Positions 24,484-37,603 of a DNA stretch of 64,000 nt are shown piece after piece. Origin of the DNA: Volvox africanus (lineage: Eukaryota > Chlorophyta > Chlorophyceae > Chlamydomonadales > Volvocaceae). The translations under genes and the position numbers were made by a program. The DNA lies in NCBI GenBank assembly GCA_030268105.1, contig BSDZ01000079.1, positions 1,865,501-1,929,500 of the forward strand, given 5' to 3'. Each line of letters opens with the position of its first letter. Position 1 is the first letter of the stretch. The notes beneath the pieces were generated by a model. That model saw only the letters and a program-made list of their open reading frames with translations. It searched no databases and was not told the DNA's origin.

Positions 24484-25159
24484 TTATGCAGTGATCTTCT
24501 TTAGCCATGTGTGGAGCTGAACGATTCGTCAAAAACCGCATCTTGGCCGTTGTCGGAAGGGGCCGAGCTCTGGGGGCCAAGCTGCATCCATGTATACATG
24601 TTGCTCTAGTACTCTATCGGGCGCCTCACGTCTTTACACGTTTGCTCAATCCTCGCATGGAGCTACGATCTGTGGAGCGATGCAACACGGGCGCTGATCC
24701 CGGCTCGTTTATTCCGGGACAGCGCAATGCCAACGTTGCCAACGGTGGTCTCAAACCTTTCAAGCAAGGATCTCGTTGTTTTCCGCACGCCTAAACCACA
24801 TCATCAGCTTTATTTGAGCACTCTCTTTTATTTGGGTGATGGGCAGATGTCCGTGCACTCCTCTGGTGAGCATGATAATAATATTCTAGGACATCTCAAG
24901 GTAATCTTCCACCTTGTCCTCTCTGGCCTTTATTGAAAACATACTGCAAGGTCATCATTTGTCCCGGACAAGTGACAGGAATACGCGATTTCAGACAACG
25001 TCAGTTATGTCGGTTATGAACCCTAATGTTATGGCTTCAGAATGCCATTAGTAGCAGCGTATGCATATGTCGGGTTGCATTATTACTAGTTGTGCTATGA
25101 GTCCCTATTACTGACGGGCTTCCCCTTTACATAAACAGCCAAGCGCTCTGTCAAACAGT
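24484..25159. other. Spacer upstream of the F-box gene
   Basis: Short frames only, none convincing. It should hold the promoter and 5' UTR of the gene starting at 25160. Confidence 0.4.
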
Positions 25160-27781
25160 ATGGCTGTTTTAGAAAACGTCGTTTTGTTGGAAGGGACGAA
25201 CGCTGTTTTGCCCAAAGATCTGCTGGAATGCATTTTTGACCTTCTGGGCTCCCATGAAAGGTCTGTATGGGAAAATCCGTCCTCGTGCCGAGTCGCGACT
25301 CTTCATCTCACAGCCTTCCCGGGAAGGGACTCGCCTCACATGAACCGCATTTTGAACCTCCAGGCGTGTGACAGTTCCACTCGTATGCAAGGCGTGGCGG
25401 GAGGCTGTAACACCAAGCAAGACGACATCGAAGCTCTGGGAAGATGTCGAAATTCATGCCCTGCAATGTCGCGGTCGTAACGCCCAACAAAGTATTGCGA
25501 ACGATGACTTAATGATTCACTCCATAAAGGAAGCGCGGCTGACCGAGGCCATCAGCAGGTGGCTCCTTCAACGTCGCGATTTCCTGTCGAGGCTGACGGT
25601 GTTCCCTGTTACAGCAGTTGAAAGCAGCGTTCCAAATTGTTCCTTGACTCTATGGAGCTCTGCCTTTGGCCATGCCTTAGCGAGCCTGGCTATATCCTCC
25701 AAGCTCGAGCACTTCACCGTCCGCGGCCCAGGCGCGCACGCGGCTGCCTGCACCAGCACCGGTACCGGCACCGGTACCTTCTCCCGCCCCTCCCACGGCC
25801 ACTCTGACCCTGATGCGGCCGGTGCTATTCTACGCAGTGCCTTCTCACTCCCATCCCTGCACGTGATGCACGTGTACGACGTGCCCTGGGCCGGGTCGTT
25901 GCACTTTGCCACCATGCCGGCCTCGGCGCTGGCGCCGAAATTATCGTTCGCTGTATTCTCATACGCAACGTTTACACCGACTCCGGCCCACAGACTACCA
26001 CCGAGCCACCTAATGCTCACAAACCTGCGCGAGCTCGTTATTAACCGGTCCTTCTATCAGGGATGCGACAACCTGGACGATAATGCTGCATTGGACTGCG
26101 GCGCTGTGGAGGCATGGGCCACGCTGGGTACCGCCTTGGAGGGATTGCCGCTTCTGGAGCGCCTGGACCTGGCATACACACACGCGCTGACGTACTGTGA
26201 CCCCGCCCGCGGCGTCGTCACAGCGCCGTGGCCTCCGCTTCAGAAGCTGCGCAAGCTGTCGCTCGCGCATGACTTGTCGGTGCAGCCCCCGCCCCCGCCT
26301 TCGCCACCCTCGCCAACAGTGGTGGCGACAGCATCGGTGTCGTCGCAGCCGCCCTGGAGGCCAATCCATGGGTCCATTGGAGGCGATGGCATTTGGATGA
26401 ATCCTGGCATGTTTAATGGAAGTGTCTCCTGGCTCACTGGGAACGCCGCCACTGCTACTGGCCCCGCCAACGACTCCATGGCGACGGCAGTTGCAGGTAC
26501 GTTGTTGACAGGGGGAGCCGGCGGCATTACTGCTATCGCTGAAGAGCCGACAGCTTAAGACCCGCTCTTCCTCTTCCTCTTCCTCCTGCGATTGCGTTGC
26601 CTGCAGCTTCTTCTTCTTCTTCTGGTGCTTGCGATCTGAGCGACGGTGAGAAGGAAGGTAGAGCTGGTTGTAAGGAAGCGCTTACAGGCGAAGCAGTGGA
26701 AGCTGATGCCGCTGCGCTGCCAGCCGGCACTGAGGGCGTATCCCTGTTTGGGCCGCCCATGTTAACTGTGGATGCTGCCCACGCGCTTGTGGAGCTTCAT
26801 TCCTGGCTACCGCAATGTACGGCACTTACCTCCCTGGACCTAAGGAACTGCGGCCTGGAGGCCGTGCCGCTGGCCGTCGCACATCTGCCGATGCTGTCAA
26901 AGCTGGATCTTTACGGCAATCCGTTGGTCACAATGCGATTTCCAGATTCGCTGCGCAGCCTCGTGTGGCTGCGATTTAGTTTGGATCCGTGCTACGACAT
27001 GCTGTACGAGATGATGGCGGCGGATGCCGGCGAGGAGTTGGCGGGGGAGGAGATGTGGTCTGTAGAATTGCCAGCGCCGCAGCTGCAGGAGCTAGTGGTA
27101 GGTGCGGCAGGCAGGCGTCAGCGGGTGTGTGTGCATGAATAGATAGAGACCAGTCAAAGTAGTTGTGCGCGACTAGGAGATGAGTTGAGAACTTGTTTTT
27201 TTTCGTTAGGTTGTCGATTTCCATTCCGTGCGTTGGAAAGTGGCGTTCGAGCCGTCAACGCTGGCCTTTAGGAAGCTTAAGTAGTGACACTCGAAATGAG
27301 AACGGAAAGTGGCTCATGACCTCAAGGGTTTGAAGAAGGAATGCTCGTAGATTGTCTTGTAGATGAAAAGTTAATATTATATTTTGACAAACTTGGACCG
27401 GCGTTATTCGTATCTCTCTATATATATTCGTATCTCTAGCCATCCCATCTCAATTATTTCTATCCATCTATCCATCCATATATATAGATGTAGATGTAGA
27501 TATTGATATGGATATGGATAGATGGATAGAGATTGTGTAATAAAAAATACATGTATATTTGTGTGCATCGTGTTGAAGTTAAGATGGGTATATAGATACG
27601 GCGGATGGGTACGGCGGAATTGGACCCACCAATCGTACCCGCCGCTGCTAATGTGCGCGCGCAGGTCGACAGCAGCAGTCTCCGCGCCCTGGAGCTGATT
27701 CGCGGCGCAGCTTCCGGCCTGTCTCAGCTGCGGCGCTTGGTGCTGGTGGACAGGAGCGCTGACGCCCTGCTACCCCTCTAA
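25160..27781 (+). CDS. F-box/leucine-rich-repeat protein
   Basis: Exon 1 (25160-25260) joins exon 2 (25364-26496) to complete an F-box at residues 16-55: VLPKDLLECIFDLLGSHER continues into RVTVPLVCKAWREAV, then LWEDVEI. Exon 3 (26607-27097) carries clear LRR segments, e.g. LTSLDLRNCGLEAVPLAVAH and LSKLDLYGNPLV. Exon 2 has divergent LRRs (LPLLERLDLAYTHAL, LQKLRKLSLAH) and Pro-, Thr/Gly- and Ser-rich insertions. F-box proteins link substrates, bound here by LRRs, to SCF ubiquitin ligases. The 3' end is ambiguous. Joining exon 3 to 27665-27781, another LRR-like exon (SSLRALELIRGAASGLSQL), gives 613 residues. A strong acceptor at 27209 instead opens a 24-codon exon (VVDFHSVRWKVAFEPSTLAF...) ending with TAG at 27284, followed by TGTAA at 27536. 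I give the longer span; both ends may be used. Confidence 0.85.
27460..27529. repeat. Perfect 16-bp inverted repeat (hairpin)
   Basis: ctatccatctatccat at 27460-27475 is the exact reverse complement of atggatagatggatag at 27514-27529, with a 38-base AT-rich loop of atag/gatg units. It lies just before TGTAA at 27536, in the last intron or alternative 3' UTR of the F-box gene. Confidence 0.85.
27536..27540 (+). terminator. TGTAA poly(A) signal, alternative end of the F-box gene
   Basis: The sequence TGTAATAAAAAATAC contains the volvocine poly(A) signal about 250 bases after the alternative stop at 27284, seven bases downstream of the hairpin. It would terminate the short isoform and exclude exon 27665-27781. 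Confidence 0.5.
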
Positions 27782-28159
27782 GACCAAGGCGCTCAGAGCC
27801 CCACCAGTCTCACTCAGCCGTATGTGCAAGATCTGAATGTTGGATATTGGATATATATTGAATTTTGGACCCCCCGGAATGCGGGTTGGGCGAAGGTGCG
27901 GCGGCAGGGGAAATGATAAGTCGGCATCTGGCGGTGCCTGGTGCATCACCGGTGAGCGCCTCATGCATCCATTTCAATGCAGTCAACAGGCAGCGACCGC
28001 AGATGCCGCACGCCACCTCCTTCGCGGACTGCAGATGTCCCTTGCATATACATGAGTAAGTTTGGGCAAAGCATACTTACGGCGCCAAATCAGCTGTACC
28101 ATCCAGAGAGGGGGAGGGGGATGTTTTGTTTGGTTTTGATGAACGCTTTTGTACGATAA

Positions 28160-28212
28160 AACCCCAAACCGGAGTTGCTTGCTACATAATTAATGTTTGG
28201 GGGTTTGGGGTT
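28160..28212. repeat. 11-bp inverted repeat
   Basis: aaccccaaacc at 28160-28170 pairs perfectly with ggtttggggtt at 28202-28212, with a 31-base loop. No flanking duplication is evident, so I do not call it a transposon end. Confidence 0.6.
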
Positions 28213-30404
28213 CCTATTTTTTCGACCACAATTCAGGCCTCTTTTCCTAATCTTACGAATCCGGTTCGACTTTCATATTAACGCGTACGACAGTTAACAC
28301 TACCCGGACGGTTGGAAAGGATGAGGAAAATCACTACGACTTTGACGGTTGGCTCTCGGGGAGGCGCTTCCCAACATACACAGGGTGTGACAGTTGTTTC
28401 AGTTTCATCGTGACAGGGACAAGGGATAAGGGTCGTCGTCGTGTAAAATTTCGACCTACTGGCGGACTCTGTCGACCACTTTCACGTACTCGACTCATTT
28501 TGTCGCAGCACACACATTTGGTTCCTCAGTAGCGAGGTTCCGTCTCAACTCTGGAACGGACATCTGCCTTGCAGCCCTGCTAACCTCCTCCACGTCCTCT
28601 CAGGACCGTCGACACACACAACCACCTGGCCATCCGCAGAATCCCAGGAGTGATCAACTTTCATTAAAGTGATCTGTGCTCCTGACGTAGGTGCCTTCGT
28701 ACGATACCACGCAAGCTAAGGTTCCGGAGGGTGGATGACCAAATCTGTGCGTCACCACTGTTATCAGCGATCCAATGTACGGCGCTCGTTTACTAGAAAC
28801 CACCCCAAACGTCCCCAAGCCATTCCCCCTTAGTAAACATCTTTCTCGTATATACCTCGCGTTTTTCAACTGCCACCGTGCAGACGAGCGCAGCATGCAA
28901 CATCGGCGCAAAAAATCAGACAGGACGAAATGAAGAGGTGGCGAAGGGACCGTAGCGCCTGGCTTGCGCAGATCTTTGGTAGGTTGCAAAAGCAAGTGGT
29001 GTCACGCTGTCAAGCAAGTAAAGGGCCAAGGTGACGTAGTAAGGGGACAAGAGCATCTCACTGGCTGCGCTGCACGACTTATTTAGACCGCGCTCACCAT
29101 CCAGCAGTAGCAACAATGGTTGAAGATGTCCCGCCCGCAGGTACCATATAATGTAATAATGCCGCTTTTCTGCACTCACAACGTACACCGCTTATTTCAT
29201 CTTACATGGCTACCTGCATCGCTTATCAGACTGGACAACTTTCACCTGCTCACCGAAAAAGCCGAGCCCACTCGTACGGCCCGCTAATGACCTTACTGAT
29301 CTTTAAAGGCATACAAAGCGCAAATGTCATCCGTACAATCCGTACAGTTGAACGGACCTTCCGTGCCGCTGCTGCTGCTGCGCACAGAAAAAGAAAGAGA
29401 ACTCATCATGAGGCAAGGGAAGTTGCCGTACACCTCTTCTTCACGTACGTCATATCCTGAAAACCTGAAAAGCTCAACGGCTATGCCCACAGAGAGCCCT
29501 AGCTATTCCTACCTGCAAGACAAGCTTGGGAGCCCTCCCTCTCCACCTACTAGATCCCTCCCAGTCCCCATGGCCAAGGAAAGGCCAGCCCTACCCAGGG
29601 GCACGCCTCCTGCCTCCTCCCAACGCCCAGCCAACTCTGACCGCAAGGGCTCTCCTCACCCCGCTCCCCCACAACTCCCCCTCCTCCCTGAGTTCCCTGC
29701 CCTCTCCTCCTGACGGCTCCTCAACAAGAACCCTGAAACCTGCTGACTCTGCCCCTCCATCTGTCAGCTCAGCTGGCGCTGCACACACTGTATTCACCCA
29801 CCGCCGGCCACTGCGAGGAGGTGTTGGGGTGTTGTGGCCCTGCCCTGTCCCAGCCTCGCTGGGAAATGCCAAGGGCTGCGAAGGAGTGCAGCCGAGCCCA
29901 AAAGTCTGCTACTGTTCGGGCACGAGCACGGTGAAGGGGTGAAGTGGCACTGCTGCTGCTGTCACCTCCGTTTGTGCTGATCCCCATATGGTTGCCTGGT
30001 AGCCTGGGTCAGGGGGGTGCCTAGTTAGGTATGTCTTCATATTATATAGTCGTACATACGCACGCCGCCAAAAGTAACGGTATCATACGCACATACTCCA
30101 ATGAATCAATGGCCATAGTTTTAGTTCCCTCGACACTCTCCAACAACCAAGCGGCGTCCACAGAACTGGGTCCCAGCAACTGCGCTGCCTGGCCAACTGA
30201 GAAATCAGTTACGTCCGCCAGCACAGCAGGGTTTGTACATAAGGATAGACAGAACGCTACACGACCTCTGAATCGCATTGCATGATGAATTTCACGATCA
30301 TCACTCTGGCTGAGGGGGCTGAGGGGGCTGCTGCCTGGCTTCCACCACTCTGAATGCACTCATTGCCGTCCGACCTCTGACCTCTTGAGTGCTCCTAAGA
30401 AAGG

Positions 30405-30519
<115 letters not shown>

Positions 30520-31418
30520 TAGACATACATACATGAACGTAAACCAGCTACTAGCCAACGTTTGGTCGGATAGAGCTAGCAACTTGTGTATGTAATCAAT
30601 TTGCCGTAATATATTCTTACTAGCCTTGCTCGATGACACGGGCAGCAACGAAACAATCCGCCCCTCCAACTGAAAGAAAATAAATTCCGACCTCTAATTG
30701 GTTCACATCAATCATCATCAACAACTGTCAACCATTTGCTGTCAACCAACCCTAACCGACAATCCACCTACCACTTCACTTAATCTTCTTACAACCTATT
30801 TTGATATCCTCATCCTCCTAACCCCAGTTTTGAGTTGGCGTCGTCGTCATGCAAATCGCGGCCACTGCAGGTGAGGCATGCCGAAGTGCGCGGGGAAGAG
30901 CTGTTGCAGTTGAAACTACCAACCTCCAACTGCAACTGCTGCGATGTGGGAGGTGTGACGTGTGAGACCACATGGGTAGGCCCTCATTATTCATCAAGGC
31001 TATGGCTGGTCGACGCCATTGATGTGTGACGTCCCGCCGTAACAATAAATACAGCCAGTAAATGATGTACGGATTCTGCGTTATTGGTAAGTACGTTAAT
31101 CATGATGGATTACGTAAAATATCAACTCCTGGCTGACTGGAAAACTACCGAGCTACCATCCGATCGCAAAATCGTTTCGCTCATAACTTCGCTCTTCCGC
31201 ACCGCTGCGCAGCACATGGGCAACCAACCGGCACCATGCACCATTGACCCTTTAGAACAAAAGAGTCTGCGGCAGCCACTTGTTGCCCGCTTCCCGCTTT
31301 CCGCCTCCCGCTTCCCGCCTCCCCCACAGACATTTTTGATACACAACTACGGTCCAGCGGCAGTCCTTTCGGCAAGTAAGCGAGCACAACAATTGTGTCA
31401 CGGACTCAGTACGGAATA

Positions 31419-31483
31419 TTATTATTAATTACTATAGTATTATTATTACTATCATTATTATTTTATTATTATAACGGAATTAC
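31419..31483. repeat. AT-rich TTA/ATT trinucleotide-like tract
   Basis: An imperfect run of tattattatt units, one of the few strongly AT-rich simple tracts in the right half of the window. Confidence 0.8.
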
Positions 31484-32077
31484 TATTTTGTAATTGGGTT
31501 GGCTCCAATGCAGGTTGTCGCAGCATGAGAGTGGATTCCTGGAGTTGGAACGAAGAAGACACTGTCTGCTGCTTTTGCCTGCCACACCGGGGGAGCTCTC
31601 CAGGAGATGATAGCTGTCCGGTGTTCCCAACGTCCTCGTACGGCACCCTCCTCGTTCATCACTCTTCACTACTTACTCCTCACCCATGAATGGCAGCAAG
31701 TAAGGTTATGCGTCCAGCGTCATGTCACACGGTACATCAGACCCAAAAATGTTGAATCGCACGTTATCCAAAATTCCCACCTGACACCTAATTGGACTTT
31801 TCCAATGACGCTCCAGGGTGGCGCCTCGCACGACGGAACGACACGCCCCTGACTTCTACGTACCACATCGTACCGTATCATGCATAACATGGCAAAAAAA
31901 CAGTTTCGTTATTAATGGATGGTTTTGTGAACTGCATCCAACAACCGATACCCAACAACGGTCACTAACGACCTGCTCATGACGTACCTCACCAACATAC
32001 CGAGAGCCCAACCCGGCTCATTAACCGCGCGGTTCCATCTCTATTGTTTGTATGCGAGTAGGAGTACCCACGTGTCT

Positions 32078-32082
32078 TTACA
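32078..32082 (-). terminator. Putative TGTAA poly(A) signal of the cyclase gene
   Basis: TTACA on the plus strand reads TGTAA on the minus strand, about 45 bases past the cyclase stop at 32129-32127. The implied 3' UTR is short for this group, but the fit is good. Confidence 0.45.
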
Positions 32083-32126
32083 ACTGAGCTGCAGTAGGGA
32101 AGAGTGTGAGGATGCGTAGGCCCCGG

Positions 32127-35100
32127 TCAAGGTGCGTGAGATGCCTTCACGATACCCTGTGTATTGAGCCTATTATGTTGCGGCCTCAGCAGATACGTCG
32201 TCAGTCGTCCCTTGCCCTTGGCCTGTGTGAGGGGTGGGGCAAAAAGGGGTCAAACGGGGTGGGGAGTGGGGAGTGGGGAGTGGGGGGTTTGGGGGCCGAT
32301 GGCCTCATGGGGATGACCGATCTGCCTGACCAACGAAGGAGAGGGTCGAGGTCGAGGAGGGAACGGAAAGGTTAGGGGGGTTAAAGAGGTTGGCACCGGG
32401 TATTGCGACGTGGGCTGGGCTGGGCTGGGCTGGGCGCACCAAAGCCGGTATGTCGCTGCCGTAAGGAAATGAGGCACGGAACCATCACTCAGCAGGCAGG
32501 GAGGGGTGAGGGGCCTGAGGGTTTCATCCGGTTGCTGCTTTCCCCGGTTCCCTCCCCTCCCCTTCCCGCGCACCTCCACGCCCCCAGTGGGCTCCCAGGG
32601 CTCGTTCGGCGTCAGGTCGCGAGTGGCCTGGCTGACGTGTATTGCCCCCGGCATCCCCGTGCTCTCCATGCGGGAGGCGGTGTTGATGGTGTCCCCGAAG
32701 AGACAGAACCGCGGCATGCGGGTGCCCACCACGCCGCTCATGGCGGGGCCGCTGTGGATGCCCACCCGCAGGCGCACGGGCTCGCCGGTGCTGGGCAGGC
32801 GGACGGCGCTGGCGGCATGGAGGAGAGCCTGGGACAAGGGAAAGGAAAGGAGAGGAGAGGGGCCGGGTTGGGGATTGGGTGGGCGAGTTGCGCCTGTACG
32901 GGATTCACGGGTTGGGCGACGGCGCTGAACCGGTACTTACTGGCTTGCATTTCCCGCCGCCGTCAGATCCCAAATGTGACACAAATCTGTACCTACCAGA
33001 ACTCACCACCTCTTCTCTTCCCTGTCCTTTTTCCCCTCACCTTGGCGAACTGCACGGTGCGGTGCGCGTGCTGTGGGTCCACATCATCCGACCGCACCGT
33101 CACCGCGCCCGTCTCCTCGTCCACCTTCATAAGGCCCCCCGCCACCATGTAGCAGTCCCCGATGGTTTCCACCTTGTACACCCCGAACGCGTCCAACATG
33201 GCATCCAGCCGGGTGTACAGGTCGTTGAGGAAGGACATGACGGTGGCGGGCTTCACGGAATTGCACATCGTGGTGAAACCCTGGGGGGGTTAGCGAGGGG
33301 GTTGATGAGGGGGGAAGCGAGGGGGAAGCGAGGGGGGAAGCGAGGGGGGAAGCAAGGGGGGAAGCGAGGGGGGAAGCGAGGGGGGAAGCGAGGGGGGAAG
33401 CGAAGGGGCAAGCAAGGGGGGAAGCGAGGGGGGAAGCGAGGGGGGAAGCGAGGGGGGAAGCGAGGGGGAAAGCGAGGGGGGAAGCGAAGGGGGAAGCGAG
33501 GGGGGAAGCGAAGGGGGAAGCGAAGGGGCAAGCAAGGGGGGAAGCAAGGGGGGAAGCGAGGGGGGAAGCGAGGGGGGAAGCGAGGGGGGAAGCGAGGGGG
33601 GAAGCGAAGGGGGAAGCGAGGGGGGAAGCGAGGGGGGAAGCGAAGGGGGAAGCGAGGGGGGAAGCGAGGGGGGAAGCGAGGGGGGAAGCGAGGGGGCGAA
33701 CCCGTCAACCCGACACACTCACGAAAAGAAGGCGGGTTCTGTGGCTTAACAATTATAAATGGTTTGGTTTTCTTAAATTGCTCCCCATTCATCGAAGTTG
33801 CTTTACCCTTTGCAAGCGCACATACACACATACACACACGCACCCTCCTCCTCCCACTCCCTACCTGTATGTCACAGAACAGCACCGTGAGAGCGCTGTG
33901 GGAGGTGGCAAGATGCAGGAAAGTGTCGCCCGTGATGGGCACGGCCTGGCTGCCCGCAGGCGGCCTCATTCCATGCATGCTGCGGCGCACGAGGCTGAGG
34001 CCGGCGCCGTGAGCATGGCCGGTACCAGCCCCTTGTCCCGATTCAGCTGCCCAGGCCTGCTGCTGGGGCTGCGGCTGTCCCTCGGGGCCCGCTTGCCATT
34101 GGGCACTGGGCGGTAGCGAGCTGGCGGGCTGGGAATCTCTCACCAAGGCCCCCTGGAGCCCGTCCTCCCCCTGCAGTGCTGACGTGGCGGCCATGACCGC
34201 GATGTGCTCTAACACTGTCGAGGGAAACGCGAGCCAGCAGTGTCGGTTATCGGTTATCGGTTATTCGCTATCGTGAGCGTGCAGGGTGTTCTTAGGGTGC
34301 TTAGGGTATGGTAGGTCAGGTTTCAGGTTTTTCCCCACCCCTAACAGTCCGTCAGTCTGTCCGTCTGTTCTTCTGTCCGTCTGCCCAACTCGTAAGCCTT
34401 ATTTAAACTCATCAAACAAACCCAAAACCAATGCGTCGACGAAGCCTTTCAGAAAGTATTGGCGGGTAGGTTCGGGGTAGCGTCTTAGGCGGTTCTAAGA
34501 CTTTGGAAGGCGTAAAAAGGTCGCAATCGAAAGGCAGGAAAGAACGCGGAGAACACACGGCGGGCAGAGACCCGGGGGTCCGGAGATCGGGGGGTCGCTC
34601 TCTCGGATCGAGCTGCCGGAAGGGTGCCGCCAAACCCCCCTTACCGCTTCCTTCTTTCACAACTGCGCCTCTAAACGCCCTTTCCGGTTTTCTTTTTCCA
34701 TTCCCGCATATGCCCATGCCGTACTCTTCGACTATCGTTCTGCCGTTCCCCGACACATAAGTCAAGGACCCATACTTCATTAATTACTTTCTGGCTATTC
34801 CTTCACTGCTTCCTGGCTTCCCGCAAAACTCAGCGAGCGGCACAGATTTCCTCGGGTGCACGGTTCCTTGCCCTTGCATGAGGGACTTGCCTTGGACCTG
34901 TTCTCTCGTGTCTCCTTTTCTCTGCGCCCACTCTTCTCCTTGTCTCTCTCGCATGTGCACGCCCTTCCCTCTTTGGCTGCTTCCGCCGCCGCTGTCTTCG
35001 CCCCCCAAAGGTGAGTTGATCCGCACGGCTTCGAAGCTAGCCGGATTAGCCGGGTCTTCTTCTTTTTACTGCTTTAATTCGCGCCCTTGGCGACTACCTA

Positions 35101-37572
35101 GTCTTTACATCACAGCTCGTTTCCACTTCTCCCCTTTGGACGACGTCAGCCATCATCCTCCACCTTCGCAGTAGTTAGTTCTCGTTCCCTCAGTACGAGC
35201 ACCACCTGGTTCGTTTTCTTCGCCTTTCCCCCCCACCATGTTGTGGGAAGATTGACTCCAATAAAAGGTGCTCCGCTTCCATCACCCGAGCGAGGTGCTT
35301 CTCGGCCCAAACGCGGGAGGATATGTCGTGCTGCAGCAAGAAAACAAGTTAACAGTTAAAAGATCGTCGTTGAGCCGTTAAGAGTTCCACCGTTGCAAGT
35401 TGGGACTAACATTGTGCATTTACCTGTTTCTGTACTTCTGTACTACTAATGCAACGACGAACGACCGAATAATGCTATAGGTAAATTTCTAGCTGGACCT
35501 CTTCCCTGTGACCTGATGGCGATGAGAAAGTAGTTACCTGTACGACAAGCAACAGAATCTCTCCTGTTGCTGGGTGGGGTATACCGGAAACAACCACCTC
35601 AAACCACCTGCCGCCCTCCACGTTCATGGCACTGCAGCCGTTGGCGGCCGGAGGTGCCGAGGGTTTCAACTTCATCAGGCCCTCAATGTCACCCGCTGCC
35701 GCGGCCGCCGCTTGCACCGCTGCCGCGGCCGCTGTCGTCGCCGCCGAGGACATCGGGTGTGCGAAGTCGTCAAAGTACGGCGCTTCGGCGGCAGCCGTAG
35801 CGCCACCAGTGGTGGACATGACCGGACACGCACGGTCCGTGACCTGGGTCCATTCGCCGATGACGTCATGGTTTGAATCTAGGATCCATGGTGAGCTTTG
35901 GAATTGTGCTCCCTCCCTACATTGTTGGCGGCGCGAGTCAACGGATGCAGCTGCAGCTGCCATGGCGGCGGCGGTGACGCTGACGCCGCCGCCACCGCCA
36001 CAGCTGCCAAGCCCGCCGTCGCCGCGGACTAGGCTGCCGTCGTTACTAATGCCCGGAAGTACGGCAGACCCGAAGGGCCGGTTTTGGATCCCCGGTGTGT
36101 TACTGCCGTGGAGGCGAAACACTGACGGTGCCGTACCAACGCCAATGCAGGTGGCGCCGTGTTCGGAGGGGTCCGCCGCTTCCATGACCACCGCCGTCAC
36201 CGCCGCGCTGCCGTACTCGCACATAGGAATGTTGCCATACGTTGGCACTAGCGCCCCTCCTCGTACGGACGTATCGGCGGTACAGTGACTGGAGCCGCCG
36301 GGGCTGCCCAGGTTACTGTACGGTGAGCGTTGCATCGCTCCTGCTGCGCTAACGGCCCTGGCCATAGACCTCATAGTCAGTTGCACGATACGTGGTACGG
36401 CAAGCCCTGCCCCTGGCGCCTGCGCCACTGGCGGGCTGGCGCAGTCGGGAGTCAGCTTCGATGCCATGCTAAAGCCGGTAGTTGCCTCTGCCGCCGCCAC
36501 TCCAGAGCCTGCCGTTTCTGCCGCCGCTGCCAGAGTGGCACCTCCGTCGCCGTCATCATCCTCTGATAACGGTGCCATATCGAAAGGTCCGTAAGGATGC
36601 CGCTTCAACACGGAATGGCAGTTTGCGGATCTCTTCGCCCCGGGGCTGCGGCGGCTGCTGGGGTCGTCGTCGGCTGTCATCGCTTCCATTGCCGCCGCGG
36701 TCGGACCGTCTTCTTGATTACTTGCTGGGCTGTGGGCTTGGGGCTGCGGAGGGAGGGCCTTGGGAGCTCCATTCCGACGCGCATTTATGCGGTGCAGTGC
36801 GGGCAACGTTTCGGCTAGCAGGTTGAGCACGGTTTCAGAGCTTGGCGGAGGAGGAAGCGTTGGTGACACCTGCGACGAGCGCTGCGTGTGCATCCAGAGC
36901 TGCCCGTCGGAGCCCGTCAACTCGCATCCGCCACCCTTACCACATTTGCGACCGTCGCCGCTGCTTCCAATGGCGGGCGCAGGGTCACCGCAGCCGCCGC
37001 CACCACTACCGACGAGGATGTTGGCAGGGCTGCTTTGTCCAGCTATGCGGCTGCCACCTTCCCTGGTAAAGCCCGCGTCAAAGGGCCCGTTTGACAGGGC
37101 GGCTTTGGAGATGGCCCTCGTTGGCGCGGCGGAGTACGGCAGCAGTCCCGCTGAACCCAAGTCAGGTCCAGCTCGGTGTGTCATTGGGAAGTGCACACTA
37201 CGGCATACTTGTGGGGCGCCGACAGCAGGCCTGGGGCCACTTCCGTCGGGAAGGGTGCACGAAAACAGCCCGCCGCCGCCGCCGTTGACATTGCCGCCAC
37301 AGACAGACCTGCCTTCGGAGGTGATGCTGGAGTGCTGATGTAGCAACCTGGGCGGCGGTGCTCCACCGCCGCTGTAGGCCGTACCGCAACGCACGGACCT
37401 GCCTTCCATGTACGAAGTGTTGCGTCGCGCTGAGCCGCCGCCAGTGCAGGACGATCGGTTTCGCGCGCGCCCACCCACCATCGTTCCCCAAGTGCTTGTC
37501 GAAAGCGCCTGCCAGAGCTGTTCCTGATGACTCTGAAATAGCAACATGCCGTCACAAGTCTGGGACCATGGC

Positions 37573-37603
<31 letters not shown>

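Noticed and set aside
29324..29942. Pro/Ser-rich plus-strand open frames
   Set aside because: Low-complexity composition alone keeps frames open; no domain, no adjoining exons.
33309..33697. CRISPR-like array of short repeats
   Set aside because: Units are contiguous with no unique spacers, and the genome is eukaryotic.
33253..34012. Long open frames of LPPS-, RFPP- or KRGG-type repeats on both strands
   Set aside because: They are produced by the 12-base minisatellite, whose period is divisible by three. The true cyclase exons flank it and splice over it in phase.
35626..36288. Plus-strand open frames of 100-220 codons opposite the cyclase exon
   Set aside because: Antisense shadows of a GC-rich codon-biased exon; no domain and no splice structure.
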